Part shown: one piece after another, positions 15,389-24,017 of the stretch
Layout: the number at the start of each line of letters is the position of its first letter
Numbering within the stretch: the stretch's first letter is position 1
Assembly (NCBI GenBank): GCA_046309775.1
Contig: JBKCOM010000187.1
Span: 1-64,000 of the forward strand
Direction: 5' to 3'
Source of the DNA: JAIXWP01 sp046309775
GTDB lineage: Bacteria; Bacteroidota; Bacteroidia; Flavobacteriales_D; Sanyastnellaceae
DNA length: 64,000 bases
Translations under genes and position numbers: made by a program
The notes under the pieces: model-generated
The model's input: only the letters and a program-made list of their open reading frames with translations
Database searches by the model: none
Told to the model about the DNA's origin: nothing

Positions 15389-16201
15389 GTGGAACGTCAG
15401 GAAATTTTTCTTCAAGGTCACAGAGGCTGTCGTGGTTTATTTCCAGAAAACTCACTCAGTGCCTTTCGCAAAGCATTCGAACTTGGAGTGGATGCGATTG
15501 AATTGGATGTAGTGGTAAGCAATGATGAAAAAATCATCGTATCACATGAGCCATTCATGGATCACTTGCTTTGTAAAAAACCAGATGGTTCGGCCATAGC
15601 CGAGTCGGAAGCGAAGTCGCTTAATCTTTATAAAATGAAGGCTGTCGAAATTGCGGCGTATTCATTTGGAGAATTGGATTATCCTAAGTTTCCGAATCAG
15701 AAGAAGGTAAAATCTCACAAGCTTTCTCTTTTGGAAGTGGTAAAAGTTTTGGGTACAGAATGGGAAGAGAATTTCCCTCAATTAACAATAGAAATTAAAT
15801 CACATAAATCGGGCGACAATAAATATCATCCAGACCCTGAGTCCTATGCTGAGATTTTTATGCAGACCTTGGATCGTATTCCGCATGAATGGCCTATAGC
15901 GATTCAAAGTTTCGACGCTCGTATTCTCAAGGCGCTAGATGCGCTTCAAGTGGATTTACCTCTCATTTATTTAAATGATAAAAAAGAAATAGAAGTAGAA
16001 GAAGTTTGCGAGGATTTAAAGTTCGTTCCCGAAGGCTGGGGCAGCGCACATGAATTGATTGATGAAAACTTAATTGACGCGTGCTTTGAATTGGGTCTTG
16101 AATTGTCTGCTTGGACGGTGAATGATAAGGCCGAGGCCGAACGTTTATTCGGTTTGGGCGTTCGCAACTTCATCACGGACTACCCGAATTTATATGTTTA
16201 A
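15389..16201 (+). CDS. Glycerophosphodiester phosphodiesterase
   Basis: A 270-residue GDPD-family TIM-barrel enzyme that hydrolyses glycerophosphodiesters to glycerol-3-phosphate and an alcohol. The N-terminal motif LQGHRGCRGLFPENSLSAF holds the catalytic His (His11), IELDVVVSND gives the metal Glu/Asp pair, and VSHEP gives the second His. The C-terminal motifs are IAIQSFD, LSAWTVND and FITDYPN. The start is a GTG, the only fitting start in frame at the family N-terminus. No signal peptide is seen, so it is predicted cytoplasmic, unlike the periplasmic GlpQ type. The gene lies 8 nt after the thioredoxin-lipoprotein gene. Confidence 0.92.
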   Translation: MERQEIFLQGHRGCRGLFPENSLSAFRKAFELGVDAIELDVVVSNDEKIIVSHEPFMDHLLCKKPDGSAIAESEAKSLNLYKMKAVEIAAYSFGELDYPKFPNQKKVKSHKLSLLEVVKVLGTEWEENFPQLTIEIKSHKSGDNKYHPDPESYAEIFMQTLDRIPHEWPIAIQSFDARILKALDALQVDLPLIYLNDKKEIEVEEVCEDLKFVPEGWGSAHELIDENLIDACFELGLELSAWTVNDKAEAERLFGLGVRNFITDYPNLYV

Positions 16202-16274
16202 TCTTGAATATTCGTTGAATAAGTTCGCATAACTTATATCATTTTCGAGTGCTTCGAATCACGACCTTTGCAAC

Positions 16275-17711
16275 ATGGCGAAGGCAAAAAAGCAGATAAC
16301 CGCAGAAGAGTTTGAGGAGAGCTTGATACGCAATTTTGCGTTTGAGCCTACTCATGGTCAGAAGCGGCTTTTTTATGCTTTTACCAGAATGATGTTTTCC
16401 GAAAAGCCGCGCTGTGGGCTCATTATAAAGGGTTATGCGGGTACGGGAAAGACGACTACCGTTTCGGCGATGGTCAAAACGCTCGAATCATCAGGAAAAA
16501 GAGTGGTACTCCTTGCCCCCACAGGACGGGCAGCAAAAGTTCTGAGCAACTACTCAGGAATGCCAGCTTCCACCATTCACAAACAAATCTACTATCGAAA
16601 GTCTGATCGTTCGGGGCATTCGTGGTTTGAGTTGAAGGAAAATGAACTGGAGAATACCGTGTTTTTTGTGGATGAAGCTTCGATGATCGGTACCGAGCGT
16701 TTTAGCTTGGTTCAGGGTGATATTGGAAGCGGTGATTTGTTGGAGGATTTGATATCGCATGTCTATTCCGGCGAGGGCTGTAGATTGGTTCTTATCGGTG
16801 ATGGAGCACAGTTGCCTCCCGTGGGCAGCGATCAAAGTCCAGCACTAAAGTTGGATTATTTGCGAAATGAGTTTTCATTACATATTGCGGAAATTGAGCT
16901 CAATGAGGTGATTCGTCAAAAAGAGGGTTCTGGAATTTTAGAGAATGCCACGCGGCTGAGGGATTACATAGCAGCACAATCAAAGGAATATCCTCAATTG
17001 ATTTATGAAGGTTTTAAAGATGTCACCAAGGTGGAATCCGACCTTCAGCCCATAATGGAAGAGGCTATTAGCCGGTATGGTCGCGATGGCGCCATAATTA
17101 TCACCCGCAGCAATAAGCGGGCGAATATGTACAATCAAAATATGCGTCAGCGCATTCTCTTTTATGAAGACGAGATAAGCACCGGTGATCGCATGATGAT
17201 TTTGAAAAATAATTATTTCTGGTTGGATGATGAATCGGCAGCAAAGGCGGGATTCATTGCCAATGGGGATATTGTCATTATTGAGCGGGTGCGCAGCTTT
17301 GAAGAGCGCGGTGAGTTTCGATTTTGTAAGGTTGTAGTTCGATTACTGGATTATCCTGATTTACCAGAAATGGAAGTATTACTATTACTCAATACTCTAT
17401 GGGAAGAGTCCGCTGGTCTGGCCTATGAGAAGATTCGCGAACTTGGTAATTTGATCGCTAAGGACTACGAACACCTCGAGAATATTGGGAAAATTAAGAA
17501 GGCCGTTCAGGAAGATCCTTACTACAATGCCTTGCATGTGAAGTTTGCTTATGCCATCACTTGTCATAAATCACAAGGCGGCCAATGGCCTTGTGTATTA
17601 GTGGATCAAGGCTATGTAACTGAAGAAATGTATGGCGTGGAACTGAACCGGTGGATTTATACTGCCTTTACGCGTGCTCAAAAAGAGCTATTTCTCGTCG
17701 GGTTTTCGTAG
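16275..17711 (+). CDS. RecD-like ATP-dependent DNA helicase
   Basis: A 478-residue SF1 helicase of the RecD/Pif1-like group. Walker A is GYAGTGKTTTVSAM (about residues 53-66), motif Ia APTGRAAKVL, motif II FFVDEASMIG, motif III LIGDGAQLPPVG, and the C-terminal UvrD_C_2 region has YAITCHKSQGGQWPCVLVDQ and RWIYTAFTRAQKELFLVG. It lacks the long N-terminal extension of RecD2, so it is the short stand-alone form common in Bacteroidota. It unwinds DNA 5'-3' by analogy. The DUF3822 gene begins 12 nt downstream on the same strand, and a run of closely spaced genes continues to coaD and beyond. Confidence 0.9.
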   Translation: MAKAKKQITAEEFEESLIRNFAFEPTHGQKRLFYAFTRMMFSEKPRCGLIIKGYAGTGKTTTVSAMVKTLESSGKRVVLLAPTGRAAKVLSNYSGMPASTIHKQIYYRKSDRSGHSWFELKENELENTVFFVDEASMIGTERFSLVQGDIGSGDLLEDLISHVYSGEGCRLVLIGDGAQLPPVGSDQSPALKLDYLRNEFSLHIAEIELNEVIRQKEGSGILENATRLRDYIAAQSKEYPQLIYEGFKDVTKVESDLQPIMEEAISRYGRDGAIIITRSNKRANMYNQNMRQRILFYEDEISTGDRMMILKNNYFWLDDESAAKAGFIANGDIVIIERVRSFEERGEFRFCKVVVRLLDYPDLPEMEVLLLLNTLWEESAGLAYEKIRELGNLIAKDYEHLENIGKIKKAVQEDPYYNALHVKFAYAITCHKSQGGQWPCVLVDQGYVTEEMYGVELNRWIYTAFTRAQKELFLVGFS

Positions 17712-17723
17712 TTTCGCACTCCC

Positions 17724-18563
17724 ATGAGCGTATTCAATCCTGACATAGCGGCTAAGGCAATGATGCCCAAGGAATTGTTGGCGATGGCGTCGTCGCTTCA
17801 CTTGGCCATTCACATTCATGATGAAATGGTGCAGGTTCTGGTTTACGACTTCGATGCAGGTGAAGTATTATGGGTTGAATTTTTTGAAGCAGAGGATCAA
17901 GCTCAGGGGGATCTGCAAAAATCGGTCGACTTCGTTATTCTCAAGAATTGGGGAGAAAAAGTCTTTCGAAAAGTCAGCGTCACTTTTGATTACCCAGATT
18001 TCACACTCACTCCTCAGGGGTTTCTCATTGAGGGAAAAGAACAAGAGCTGCTTGCTTTTGCTACGGGGCGCAATCCCGACTGCACCGAAGTTCAGGAGTT
18101 GAGTGATTTGCAGGTAGCCATCATTTATGATTTGCCACTTGCATTGCAAGCGCTCGCTTCGCGTTTTCCGAACGTAAAATATTATTCTTCCGTTTCTTTC
18201 TTTTTGCAAGAGGCTTCAAGACGTTCGGCCGTCAGCAATGACTTTCACATTCTCGTGCAAAAGGGTTTTATGCTCGTCGCTGCTTTTCATGACGGTGAAA
18301 TGAAGTTGACGAATCATTACGGAATCCAAAGCAATGATGATGTTCTTTATCATATCGCCAACGCATCAATGCGTCTAGGAATTCACATGTCGGCAGCGCA
18401 AATCACATTATATGGTGCATCTGCAACTGCTGAATTACAAGCGCTCTTATCTGATTATATCCATGAGGTGAGGTTTTGGGAACGTCCTGCCGATTTAAAG
18501 TCTGCGCACACGTTGTCAGATCATCAATTGTATGCGGCACTTATCCACTGTCTATGCGCATAA
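17724..18563 (+). CDS. DUF3822 family protein
   Basis: A 279-residue protein that I assign to DUF3822, a Bacteroidota family almost always found directly before rsmD, as here. The N-terminus (LHLAIHIHDEMVQVLVYDF) and the middle (YHIANASMRLGIH, QITLYGASATAELQ) suggest an actin-like ATPase-type fold, with beta strands matching the two halves of such a fold, but no clear nucleotide-binding residues can be assigned by eye. No signal peptide or TM segment. It overlaps rsmD by 10 nt, so the proteins are probably made together; a link to ribosome biogenesis is inferred from this pairing only. Confidence 0.85.
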   Translation: MSVFNPDIAAKAMMPKELLAMASSLHLAIHIHDEMVQVLVYDFDAGEVLWVEFFEAEDQAQGDLQKSVDFVILKNWGEKVFRKVSVTFDYPDFTLTPQGFLIEGKEQELLAFATGRNPDCTEVQELSDLQVAIIYDLPLALQALASRFPNVKYYSSVSFFLQEASRRSAVSNDFHILVQKGFMLVAAFHDGEMKLTNHYGIQSNDDVLYHIANASMRLGIHMSAAQITLYGASATAELQALLSDYIHEVRFWERPADLKSAHTLSDHQLYAALIHCLCA

Positions 18564-19090
18564 TCAGCGGCCAATACAAAGGAAGAAGCATAGAGGTTCC
18601 CAAGAATTTTAAGGGCAGGCCTACGACAGATTTTGCCAGAGAGTCTTTATTCAATATTCTCAATCATATGATGGAAATTGAAGGTGCCTCTGTACTTGAT
18701 TTGTTTGCAGGCACCGGCGCTGTGACACTTGAGTGTTGGTCGCGCGGCGCCGAGTCCATTCTTGCTATTGAGTTGAGCCCTGTTCACGTAAAATCTATTC
18801 AAAAGAATTTTGAAATCTTTGATGCTACGGGTGCCGAGGTCGTGAGGGCAGATGTGTTTTCCTTTTTACAAAAAAATCAAGAACAGTTCGACTTGGTCTT
18901 CGCAGACCCTCCGTATGATTTGCCTGGCTTATTAAAACTTCCCGCTTTGGTAATGAACTCGGATATGTTAAAAGCAAATGGTATATTTGTATTAGAGCAT
19001 CCCGATAAAATGGATTTTTCATCACAAGAAGGATTTCATCAACATCGTCGGTATGGTAATGTGAACTTCAGTTTTTTTATTAAAAAATAA
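18554..19090 (+). CDS. rsmD: 16S rRNA (guanine(966)-N2)-methyltransferase RsmD
   Basis: A 178-residue SAM-dependent methyltransferase that modifies G966 of 16S rRNA (E. coli numbering). The N-terminus MRIISGQYKGRSIEVP and the RPTTDFARESLFNIL segment are characteristic of RsmD. The SAM motif I is VLDLFAGTGAVTLE, and the catalytic motif IV is FADPPYDLP. The ATG at 18554 is chosen because it is the conserved family start; the longer frame runs antiparallel to no homology and lies inside DUF3822. coaD starts 1 nt after the stop, a common Bacteroidota arrangement. Length is normal for the family. Confidence 0.94.
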   Translation: MRIISGQYKGRSIEVPKNFKGRPTTDFARESLFNILNHMMEIEGASVLDLFAGTGAVTLECWSRGAESILAIELSPVHVKSIQKNFEIFDATGAEVVRADVFSFLQKNQEQFDLVFADPPYDLPGLLKLPALVMNSDMLKANGIFVLEHPDKMDFSSQEGFHQHRRYGNVNFSFFIKK

Positions 19091-19091
19091 A

Positions 19092-19556
19092 ATGAAGAAA
19101 ATAGCCGTATTTCCTGGGTCTTTCGATCCAATTACCAGAGGACATGAAAACATTGTTCGCAGAGGGGCAAAACTCTTTGATGAGGTGATTGTAGCTATTG
19201 GTCATAATTCCACAAAGCAAAGTATGTTTCCGCTTGAAAAGCGAAAAAGATGGATTGAACAGACATTCGCTGATCTGCCCAATGTGCGCGTGGCTGTGTA
19301 TGAAGGATTAACAGTAGATTTTTGTAAAGACCAAGGTGCTACTTTTCTCTTAAGAGGTTTGAGAAATGGCGGGGATTTTGAATACGAGCGCACGATTGCG
19401 CACATGAACAAAGCGCTCATGCCCAATCTCGAAACAACCCTCGTTTTCACCGATCCAGAATACGCTTCTGTGCACAGCACGGTAATTCGGGAGATATTTA
19501 AAAATAAAGGAGACGTTTCGCAGTTTGTACCTACACAAATAAATCTGCATGAATAA
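19092..19556 (+). CDS. coaD: Phosphopantetheine adenylyltransferase CoaD
   Basis: A 154-residue nucleotidyltransferase catalysing the fourth step of coenzyme A synthesis, 4'-phosphopantetheine plus ATP to dephospho-CoA. The N-terminal motif FPGSFDPITRGHENIVRR contains the TxGH nucleotidyl-transfer signature, and HSTVIREIFKN near the C-terminus is the second ATP-binding motif. The middle has LRNGGDFEYERTIAHMNK, which fits the pantetheine site. Length is normal. It overlaps the following thioredoxin gene by 8 nt. A second CoA enzyme gene, coaBC, lies at the far right of the window. Confidence 0.95.
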   Translation: MKKIAVFPGSFDPITRGHENIVRRGAKLFDEVIVAIGHNSTKQSMFPLEKRKRWIEQTFADLPNVRVAVYEGLTVDFCKDQGATFLLRGLRNGGDFEYERTIAHMNKALMPNLETTLVFTDPEYASVHSTVIREIFKNKGDVSQFVPTQINLHE

Positions 19557-21087
19557 AATCGTTTTTGTTGTCTTGCTATCTTTTCTTGCACCCTTTCAAT
19601 TGCTTGCGCAAGTGGGGGTGTCTGGTTTATTGAAAAACCACCCTAACAAAAACATATACGCATTCAAGACATCTGATGAGCTTTCTGGTAAGCGCATTTT
19701 AGTGGACAAGGTTTCCACCGACAATGAGGGGAAATTTAAAATGACTCTCAATGGCATCAATGAAACCACAAGATTTTTTCTGGTAATTGGAAATGCGGAA
19801 GGTGTTTTTTATGCGCAACCTAATTCGAGTTATACCATCAGTTATTTCCCTAACGCTTCCGAAAGTGATTTTCAAAAAATAGATCGATCATTGGTCGTTT
19901 TGCAGTTTTCTAATTTAGCTGAAGATGATTCGAACAACCTCATTCCTGCATTTAACAAGGATTTGTACGCATTTCTAGATGAGCATTTTTACGACTTTGC
20001 AATTGACAAGTACAGAGGCTCAGAGGCTTATAGAAAGAAGTCTACAACAAGAAGAGGCAACGATTTAGGCTCCAATTCATCACAAGAGGATTCTAAGATT
20101 GGCGGTGCAGCGGACAGTGTAAAATTTATCAATTGGGTAGAAAAATTTAGAGAGGAAATGCTCGCTAAATACGCGTTTGGCTTGAAAAATCCATATTTCG
20201 CGAACTTTATGCGGTATTCCATTGCTGAGCTAGAATTGATGTCGGGCATTTCATCGAAGGTACTTTATGAAGAGTATCTCATGTCACAAAAGGTTTTGTT
20301 GAATAATCCCGCATACATGAAGTTCTTCAATGCATTTTATGATCATTGTTTGGAGAATCGAAAAAACATCACACAAATGGCCATTCAAAAGGCTATCAAT
20401 GCGGATACGGATCCGTTTAAAGTGGTTGAAATTCTTCAGAAGGACAGTGCTTTTCAGTCTATTGCTGTTGGTGAATTAGCTGTGTTGAAAGGCTTAAAGG
20501 ATTTATATAATAACAAACAGTTTTCGAGAGGAGCAGTTCGTAAATCGATGGAAATGATGGCCGAAAGAGCGAATACCATCGAGTATAGAGCAATCGCGGC
20601 GGATGTTATTTGGATGTTTACAAAAGGAAAAACAGGACATACCGTTCCTGATTTTACGGTATTTACTCCGAAGCTGGATCGTTGGAGGTTTGACGAGAAT
20701 GTCGGACAATTCACCTACTTTTTCTTTTTTGCGGATTGGTGCACTGGTTGTAAAAAAGAGATGTTATTGTTGAATAAACTGCAAGAAAAGTACAAAGGTG
20801 ATATTCGTTTTGTCGCGATCAATATGGATGAGGATATTGCCGATTTAAAGCGTTATATTCAAGAAAATAGAGATCAAAATTTCACCTTTCTCTTTGCTGG
20901 GAATAATCCTGAGATTAGGGAAATATTCAACTTAAAGTCATTGCCATTCGCACTCATGGTAGATGCAGAAGGCAAGGTCATGTATGATTATACTCGCCTG
21001 CCAAGCGAAGGATTAAACCTCGACCTGGACAAACTTCAAGCGATGTTGCGTAGCAAACCAGGCGGGAATACCTGGAAAGATAAATAA
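19549..21087 (+). CDS. Exported TlpA-like thioredoxin-domain protein
   Basis: A 512-residue protein with a signal peptide (residues 1-21, ending QLLAQ). The N-terminal beta-rich part (about 22-120: VGVSGLLKNHPNKNIY, FFLVIGNAEGVFYAQPNS) resembles DUF4369-type domains. A helical middle follows and a thioredoxin domain occupies the last 140 residues with the active site FADWCTGCKKEM (CxxC near residue 397) and LPFALMVDAEG as the cis-Pro region. It overlaps coaD by 8 nt. It is the second such protein in the window after 13965-15380, but it lacks a lipobox, so it is probably soluble in the periplasm. The client protein is unknown. Confidence 0.88.
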   Translation: MNKIVFVVLLSFLAPFQLLAQVGVSGLLKNHPNKNIYAFKTSDELSGKRILVDKVSTDNEGKFKMTLNGINETTRFFLVIGNAEGVFYAQPNSSYTISYFPNASESDFQKIDRSLVVLQFSNLAEDDSNNLIPAFNKDLYAFLDEHFYDFAIDKYRGSEAYRKKSTTRRGNDLGSNSSQEDSKIGGAADSVKFINWVEKFREEMLAKYAFGLKNPYFANFMRYSIAELELMSGISSKVLYEEYLMSQKVLLNNPAYMKFFNAFYDHCLENRKNITQMAIQKAINADTDPFKVVEILQKDSAFQSIAVGELAVLKGLKDLYNNKQFSRGAVRKSMEMMAERANTIEYRAIAADVIWMFTKGKTGHTVPDFTVFTPKLDRWRFDENVGQFTYFFFFADWCTGCKKEMLLLNKLQEKYKGDIRFVAINMDEDIADLKRYIQENRDQNFTFLFAGNNPEIREIFNLKSLPFALMVDAEGKVMYDYTRLPSEGLNLDLDKLQAMLRSKPGGNTWKDK

Positions 21088-21098
21088 TTATTGGCTTA

Positions 21099-21497
21099 TT
21101 AAATCGCCGTAGAGCAGCGATCGGCCATATAATCAAAAAGATTTTTTAGTGGCCCCTTTACAATCATTTCTAAAAAAGGATTGAGTTGCGCGTCGCACAA
21201 AAGGTAAGCCTCAGAACCTGCTTCTTTCGATGAAATATGCGTGTTGAGTGTGAACGCGAAAGGTGAACCTTCGGTGCTTTCGTAGATGACGTTGGTATTG
21301 CCAATAACTTCTTTGATGCGAAGTCCAATGGTGTAAGCACCTTGTATTTTAAATGAACATACTTGCCCGTCACTTTTCCAATCAGAATATTTTCCTTCAG
21401 GAAGTAGTTTTTGAATATTGTCGGTATTGGTAAGGAAGGCGCTTACCTGATCAGGTGTGGCTGCGATATTTACTTTCTTCGATTCTATTTTAGTCAT
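21099..21497 (-). CDS. SRPBCC-fold protein
   Basis: A 132-residue protein with the START/SRPBCC (polyketide-cyclase-like) layout: an N-terminal strand TKIESKKVNIAATPDQVSAF, beta strands around VCSFKIQGAYTIGLRI and VIYESTEGSPFAFTLN, and a long C-terminal helix ending MIVKGPLKNLFDYMADRC. Such proteins bind hydrophobic ligands, and small ones are common in Bacteroidota without known function. The ATG at 21497 gives the usual start of the family. It follows pyrE on the same strand with a gap of about 57 nt. Ligand and role cannot be inferred. Confidence 0.85.
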   Translation of the reverse strand: MTKIESKKVNIAATPDQVSAFLTNTDNIQKLLPEGKYSDWKSDGQVCSFKIQGAYTIGLRIKEVIGNTNVIYESTEGSPFAFTLNTHISSKEAGSEAYLLCDAQLNPFLEMIVKGPLKNLFDYMADRCSTAI

Positions 21498-21554
21498 AGG
21501 TGCTGTTGAATACGGCAAAGATATACTTAACTAATGGGTTGATTTTGCTATCTA

Positions 21555-22196
21555 TCACAATTTCCACGCCTCTGGATTGAGCTTCCATTCTCTGAGCGTA
21601 GCGAGTTGATCGTTATTCACATAACCTGATTGAACGGCTTGTTGAATCAAATGATCATAGTCGCTGAGAGTCACTAGTTGGCAGTTTGCGTCGTTGAAAG
21701 CGGTGGTGGCTTTTTCGAAGCCGTAAGTAAAAATGGCTACCATGCCTTCGATGCGTGCTCCTGCCTCTCTCAGGGCGTCGACGGCGGTAAGGCTTGATTT
21801 ACCAGTACTTACAAGATCTTCTATCACCACTACTTTTTGATTCGCATGCAGCACTCCTTCCACCTGATTTCCAAGTCCGTGCTTTTTTGCCTCGCTTCTA
21901 ACATATATGAAAGGAAGATTGAGTTCTTCTGCTACGAGCGCACCAATCGCGATTCCTCCGGTGGCTACCCCGGCAATTACTTCTACGTCCGAATAACTTT
22001 CTCTAATAATTTCGCAAAAAGCCTTTTTGATTTCGTTGCGAATCATTGGGTATGAGAGCGTTTTGCGGTTGTCGCAATAAATGGGAGACTTTATACCCGA
22101 GGCCCAAGTGAAAGGATTTTCTGGTGATAATTTTACAGCAGCAATTTGCAACAAGAAATCTGCTACTTTTAACGCGCGTTCTGAATTCTGATCCAT
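21555..22196 (-). CDS. pyrE: Orotate phosphoribosyltransferase PyrE
   Basis: A 213-residue type I phosphoribosyltransferase converting orotate and PRPP to OMP in pyrimidine synthesis. Visible motifs are FTWASGIKSPIYCDNR near the N-terminus, GVATGGIAIGALVAEEL, the lysine-containing loop YVRSEAKKHGLGNQVEG, and the PRPP-binding motif VVVIEDLVSTGKSSL. Length fits the family. The ATG at 22196 is chosen because the family N-terminus begins there; its start codon shares the tetranucleotide CATG with the start of the divergent NUDIX gene, so each gene's promoter must lie inside the other coding region, if both starts are right. Confidence 0.94.
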   Translation of the reverse strand: MDQNSERALKVADFLLQIAAVKLSPENPFTWASGIKSPIYCDNRKTLSYPMIRNEIKKAFCEIIRESYSDVEVIAGVATGGIAIGALVAEELNLPFIYVRSEAKKHGLGNQVEGVLHANQKVVVIEDLVSTGKSSLTAVDALREAGARIEGMVAIFTYGFEKATTAFNDANCQLVTLSDYDHLIQQAVQSGYVNNDQLATLREWKLNPEAWKL

Positions 22197-22824
22197 GAGC
22201 CAAAAGTATAAAGTATATTTCTCAAATCGACCTGTGATTTTTACACAAGACGAGCCCGATTCTAACCTGGTGTTTAAAGGGGCGGAGATCATTCGTTCTT
22301 GCGGAAAGACGGATATTGTACTGATTGAAAGTGCGGTGGCTCGCGGCGCGAAGAGTATCTTCGTGGTGTGTAGTGATATTGAAAGAGCGTGGAAAAAGTT
22401 CTCAGATCAATTCGAATTTGTGCAGGCTGCGGGAGGGCTCGTCCTAAATAAAAAGGATGAAATCCTCTTTATTTATCGCCATGACAAATGGGACTTACCA
22501 AAGGGCAAGGTGGAAGAGGATGAAGATATTGACGCCGGCGCCCTTCGAGAAGTGGAGGAGGAGTGTAGCATCGGACATTTAGAACTTCTTAGTCAATTAG
22601 AAACCACATGGCATACCTATATTCAAAAAGGGGAGCCGATGCTCAAAGCAACCGCATGGTATGTAATGAGATATCATGGTGAAGGGACGCCAAAGCCGCA
22701 ATTGGAGGAAGGCATCACTGAAACGCGCTGGATTCCAATCGAAGAACTCGCAATAGTTAGGAGCAATACCTATCCTTCCGTGTTAGATGTGGTTGAAAAT
22801 TACGAGCAGAAGGCGAAGGTTTAA
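22195..22824 (+). CDS. NUDIX hydrolase
   Basis: A 209-residue protein with an N-terminal domain of about 75 residues and a C-terminal NUDIX fold. The NUDIX box lies in GKVEEDEDIDAGALREVEEE and continues CSIG: the Glu residues and Arg of the Gx5Ex7REUxEExGU consensus are present, but the second Gly is Ser. It hydrolyses nucleoside-diphosphate-linked substrates; the specific one is unknown. The N-terminal part (YKVYFSNRPVIFTQDE) is found in Bacteroidota NUDIX proteins next to pyrE. The ATG at 22195-22197 overlaps the pyrE start on the other strand by two bases. Confidence 0.9.
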   Translation: MSQKYKVYFSNRPVIFTQDEPDSNLVFKGAEIIRSCGKTDIVLIESAVARGAKSIFVVCSDIERAWKKFSDQFEFVQAAGGLVLNKKDEILFIYRHDKWDLPKGKVEEDEDIDAGALREVEEECSIGHLELLSQLETTWHTYIQKGEPMLKATAWYVMRYHGEGTPKPQLEEGITETRWIPIEELAIVRSNTYPSVLDVVENYEQKAKV

Positions 22825-22883
22825 GTTGAAATGATACATTTTTAGGACATATAATTTTTTACTGAATATTTGAATTACTAATC

Positions 22884-24017
22884 ATGAGCAAACAATTCAC
22901 TTTTGGAGAGGGAAAATTGGCTGGTTATATCTCCGTATTCCTAGGTGCACTCGCGTTTTTGGCGGTTTTTTGTTTTAAATACCCCCGTATTTTGACCTCT
23001 CCCGAATTGCGAGAAATCTATACAGGCGAACAAATGCGAGTATTGCTCACGGCGACGATTATCGCTTCTCTTTTCTTTGCTGTGCTGAGTTTTCTTTTGA
23101 GTAGTAAAAAGTCCTTTGCCCTTATTGGTATTATTTTATTTGTATTGACCATCTTCATGGGAGGACTCAATGTGGAGCCCAGCGCGGTGGGGCCTAGCAA
23201 GTGGTATCTCGGCTTGGATTGGCTGTTGTTAGACTTATTATTGATGGCAATTATATTTATTCCAATTGAAATGGTTTGGCCTAAACGCCCCGATCAGCCT
23301 AGGTTTCACGAAGAATGGAGAACAGATTTAGTATATTTTACAATAAGTCACCTGTTTATACAATTCTTTAGTATTCTTATTACGACAACAGTTTCGAAAA
23401 CATTTGGACGTTTTGATTTGGCAGTGATTCAAGATTGGGTACAAAACCTACCCCTCGCTGTGGAATTATTTTTAGCTTTTTTCGTAGCAGATTTGTTCCA
23501 ATATTGGGCGCATCGTTTCTTTCATTCTTACGCCTATTTCTGGAGATTTCACTCCATTCATCATTCCACTCACAATATGGACTGGCTAGCAGGAAGTCGA
23601 ACGCATTTCATTGATATTTTTGTTACACGTTGCGCAGCATTTGCACCGTTGTATGTGTTGGGCGTTTCGCCTCTGGTCTTTAATATCTATATTCTTTTTA
23701 TGGCCATCCACGCGGTTTTGATTCATGCCAACACCAGAATAAATTTTGGATTTTTAAAATACATTATTGCCACTCCTCAATATCATCATTGGCATCATTG
23801 CATTGAGCCAGAACATTACGGGAAGAATTTTGCTACCATATTCCCATTTATTGATAGAATCTTCGGCACGTACTATTTACCGGGCAACGAATGGCCCAGC
23901 GGGACTGGCGTGAAAGAGGCAAGTTATCCTAAAGGCTATGTAAAGCAAATGGTACATCCATTTGCAAAAAGTCCTTTCGATACAGATTTAAATATGGAAG
24001 ATCAATCAAGTCGTTGA
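22884..24017 (+). CDS. Sterol desaturase / fatty acid hydroxylase family protein
   Basis: A 377-residue integral membrane di-iron enzyme. The N-terminal third holds several hydrophobic helices. The C-terminal catalytic part has the His clusters HRFFH, HSIHHSTHNMD, an isolated HxxxxH region near IHAVLIHANT, and QYHHWHHCIEP, which together form the expected eight-His iron site. The family adds hydroxyl groups or double bonds to lipids or carotenoids; the substrate here is not evident. The gene has an extra N-terminal membrane region compared with compact 200-residue members. Its last 12 nt overlap the convergent M61 protease gene. Confidence 0.9.
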   Translation: MSKQFTFGEGKLAGYISVFLGALAFLAVFCFKYPRILTSPELREIYTGEQMRVLLTATIIASLFFAVLSFLLSSKKSFALIGIILFVLTIFMGGLNVEPSAVGPSKWYLGLDWLLLDLLLMAIIFIPIEMVWPKRPDQPRFHEEWRTDLVYFTISHLFIQFFSILITTTVSKTFGRFDLAVIQDWVQNLPLAVELFLAFFVADLFQYWAHRFFHSYAYFWRFHSIHHSTHNMDWLAGSRTHFIDIFVTRCAAFAPLYVLGVSPLVFNIYILFMAIHAVLIHANTRINFGFLKYIIATPQYHHWHHCIEPEHYGKNFATIFPFIDRIFGTYYLPGNEWPSGTGVKEASYPKGYVKQMVHPFAKSPFDTDLNMEDQSSR

